From Enoplolaimus lenunculus (lineage: Eukaryota > Nematoda > Enoplea > Enoplida > Thoracostomopsidae), in assembly GCA_030248215.1 (NCBI GenBank), contig JASANG010001469.1:1-64000 (forward strand): 64,000 nucleotides of DNA, given 5' to 3'. A model generated the notes under the pieces. The model had not been told where the DNA came from. It ran no database searches and was given only the letters and a program-made list of their open reading frames with translations. Both the position numbers and the translations under genes were made by a program. Shown here piece after piece: positions 38,601-41,600 of this stretch. Numbering within the stretch: position 1 is the stretch's first letter; every line of letters begins with the position of its first letter.

Positions 38601-41600
38601 GGACTAATTTTTTTGCCTTGATTTAAGGAAAAAGACTGAACTTATCCTTACACTCCGAAAAACACAACGTGCGCTCGGTAGATTCTTATGTACACAGAAT
38701 GTAACCAGTTGAATACTCTTGTAATATAACCGTATTATCTGCTCTTGGTTTCCAAAAAAATTGATGAAAAGTCGACAAGAGCTTAAATTTCTTACCATTT
38801 TATTTGCTCTGAGCCGTCCGCGCGTAGGTACTCAGTTCGGCCATCGACCATCGAAATTCGTATTGAATGCTCTTTGCTTGTAAGCACTTCTGCCGATGCA
38901 ATTTCAACGCACGCCGTCAAATCAAGCTTGCCTTGAGGTATAGTGTCTGGCTTAAAATATGCTATATCGAAAGTTCACAATATGCAAAATTTACGCGTTT
39001 AAAAATAACAAAAATAATAACTATTTCTAATTTAAAACAATAAAACTTTGTCGCTTACATAGCTATTTTTTGTAAAATTTGTTAATTTTGGAGTTTTATT
39101 CTAAACAAAAATGTTGCAAATACGCACAAATCAAACGAAATTGAGAGAATCTAAATTAGAAACCAGAAACGCCAGATAATAAATTTATTTTGTTAACTGA
39201 CCAGTAAACGTGCATTTTAGACTCTGTTCAGTATCGTTTGTGTGTTTTAATTTTACCCACTCTGCACATACACAAGCTACACCGTGTATACTTACATCGG
39301 TACACCGTCGAGTGAAAAATGTTTTAATAAAAATGACAATTATGCAAATTGTAAGGAAAAATGTATTGTAAACAAATTACACCCCCAGCTATCAATGTTT
39401 TTGTTTACATTTTCGTCTAACGACCAAGTCAGTTCTCCGTCGTCGAACAAACAAAACCAACGGCGTTGCCAACGCTGAAATAAAATTAAATTTTTATTTT
39501 TTTAATTAAACTTAAAATTCTCGCAAGTCAGTTTTTACGTCGTCCCACGGAACAATTTCACAACTGAAAAACTGGTTTTATTATTAATTAGTTTCTTTTT
39601 AGTAATTCTATACTGCCGCAACAATTCATAGTTGTAGGGCCTGATGTCAACACGGTTTTCATGTTTCGGGTTTAGCCGAAATTTTACAACAGTAGATATA
39701 TTTGCAGTAAGCACTGTAGCCAGGATTTTAAAAATGGGGTCGATTGTTTGAACATTTCGAATGGTGTTTCTTGCGTTGCGTATTGAAAAAGGTTGTAAAA
39801 ACCCATGGATCCCAAAGCATGGATTTGATCCGTTAACCATTTGCCTAAATTCAATTTACGATGTTTTCTAGTGTTTCAGACTCGCAACTGCGGATTGCGA
39901 CGGGATTCGCCTTCCCTACTGCAGTGACCCGAATAAGAGGGGATATAATGAAGATGGGTGTCTTCATTTTGAGTTCAAATCTATACGAGTCCGTGTCCCT
40001 AATAAATGTCCGTAAGCGGATAAAATCCCTAGACTCCAATTAGAGTCCATAAATGTCTATTATCCGTTCCTGTAGTGCATAAATAACTTCATGCCCAAAT
40101 AAAGTTGAATTTGCAACTTTAAAGCATACTTACGTTTTTATAGTACATCCTAAGTATAACCTTGCATTATCGCTCACACTTTTGATACAAAATATACAAG
40201 CGTTTAATTCATCAGATAATTGCAATACCAGATATATATCAGTAACGAAGAACGGCGAAGCGTGGGTTAAAAATAAATAACAGTTCGTAACCGAATAACA
40301 TGTCGGGTACCCTATAGTGAGGGCAAACAAATATCAGTCCGCATTTTATTCGGGTCACTCCTTGTCATTCCACTAAGAGCTCGTTGTAGCAGGGGTCCCC
40401 TATGTTATAGTTGAACTTACTCTGTTTCGTTGAGTAGGATCAGCAAAATCAATATTGAACGGCGCAATGTACAAAAAACCGCAATTGGTTATCTTTCGTT
40501 TTGCCTAAAAATATCAACAAAACTTGTCGATATTTATTGTTCCTTGAGAATAACTTGCGTACCCCCCCCCCCCAGTGGCAGATCCAGAAATTTCTTACGG
40601 TGGCGATGTGCTGGCAAAAGTTATGAAACGCAATTTTTACTGACTACTATATAATGTACCAGCTTTTTGAAGGAGAAATGGTGACGTTGGGACATTATCA
40701 TTTTATCACAAAAAATTTTCTGGCAGGGGGCGTACGCCCCATCGCCTTCCTCCTGGATCCGCCAGTGCGTACACCATGTCACAATTTATTATGTCTGTCA
40801 TACGTAGGTTAGCAAAAAGAAATCAAATATTTAGAAGACTATTACGTTCAGCAATGAAAATTTACCGTTGGAGCTAAAACAGTAATAATTCTTATCAAAA
40901 CATTATTAACCAATCAGAATAAGGTTAAAATCAGAGTGGGACCTCATACCCGCGAGTACCCGACAGCAAACACCGGTCGAGTAAAGAAATCCTTACACAC
41001 ATTCCACTATGGTTGAAACCTGACCTGCGGGTCGGGTAAAAACGCCTTACCCACGTCCCACTTTGGTTGAAACACGACTCCGTATTTAATGTCTTGCAAA
41101 TCTAATTGAATGTTTAAGAGTTGTTACAAACTAGACAAAGAGTTAATTCAGCAATGAGTTCATAATTTTTCGTTGGATGTGTCAGTTTTCGAACGTCGTA
41201 GTTTTTTTTAGTTTTACAAAGTGTGGCCCATGTAAAGATCAGAGGCGGAACGTTTTTCTGTAGGACTAGAATAGAATAAGCTTAAGGTTTACACTAATTT
41301 TTCGCATGGCTTAGGTTTACGCTTAGGCGTAGGCTTAGGAATATGCTCATTCTTACGCTTATGTTTAGGCTTAGGCGAAGGAATATACTCATTCTTACGC
41401 TTATGCTAGGCTTAGGCTTAGGAATATGCTCATTCTTACGCTTAGGCTTAGGCTTAGGCTTAGGAATATGCTCATTCTTACGCTTAGGCTTAGGCTTACG
41501 CTTAGGAATATGCTCATTCTTACGCTTAGGCTTAGGCTTAGGCTTAGGCCTAGGAATATGCTGATTCTTACGCTTACGCTTAGGCTTATGCTTACGCTTT

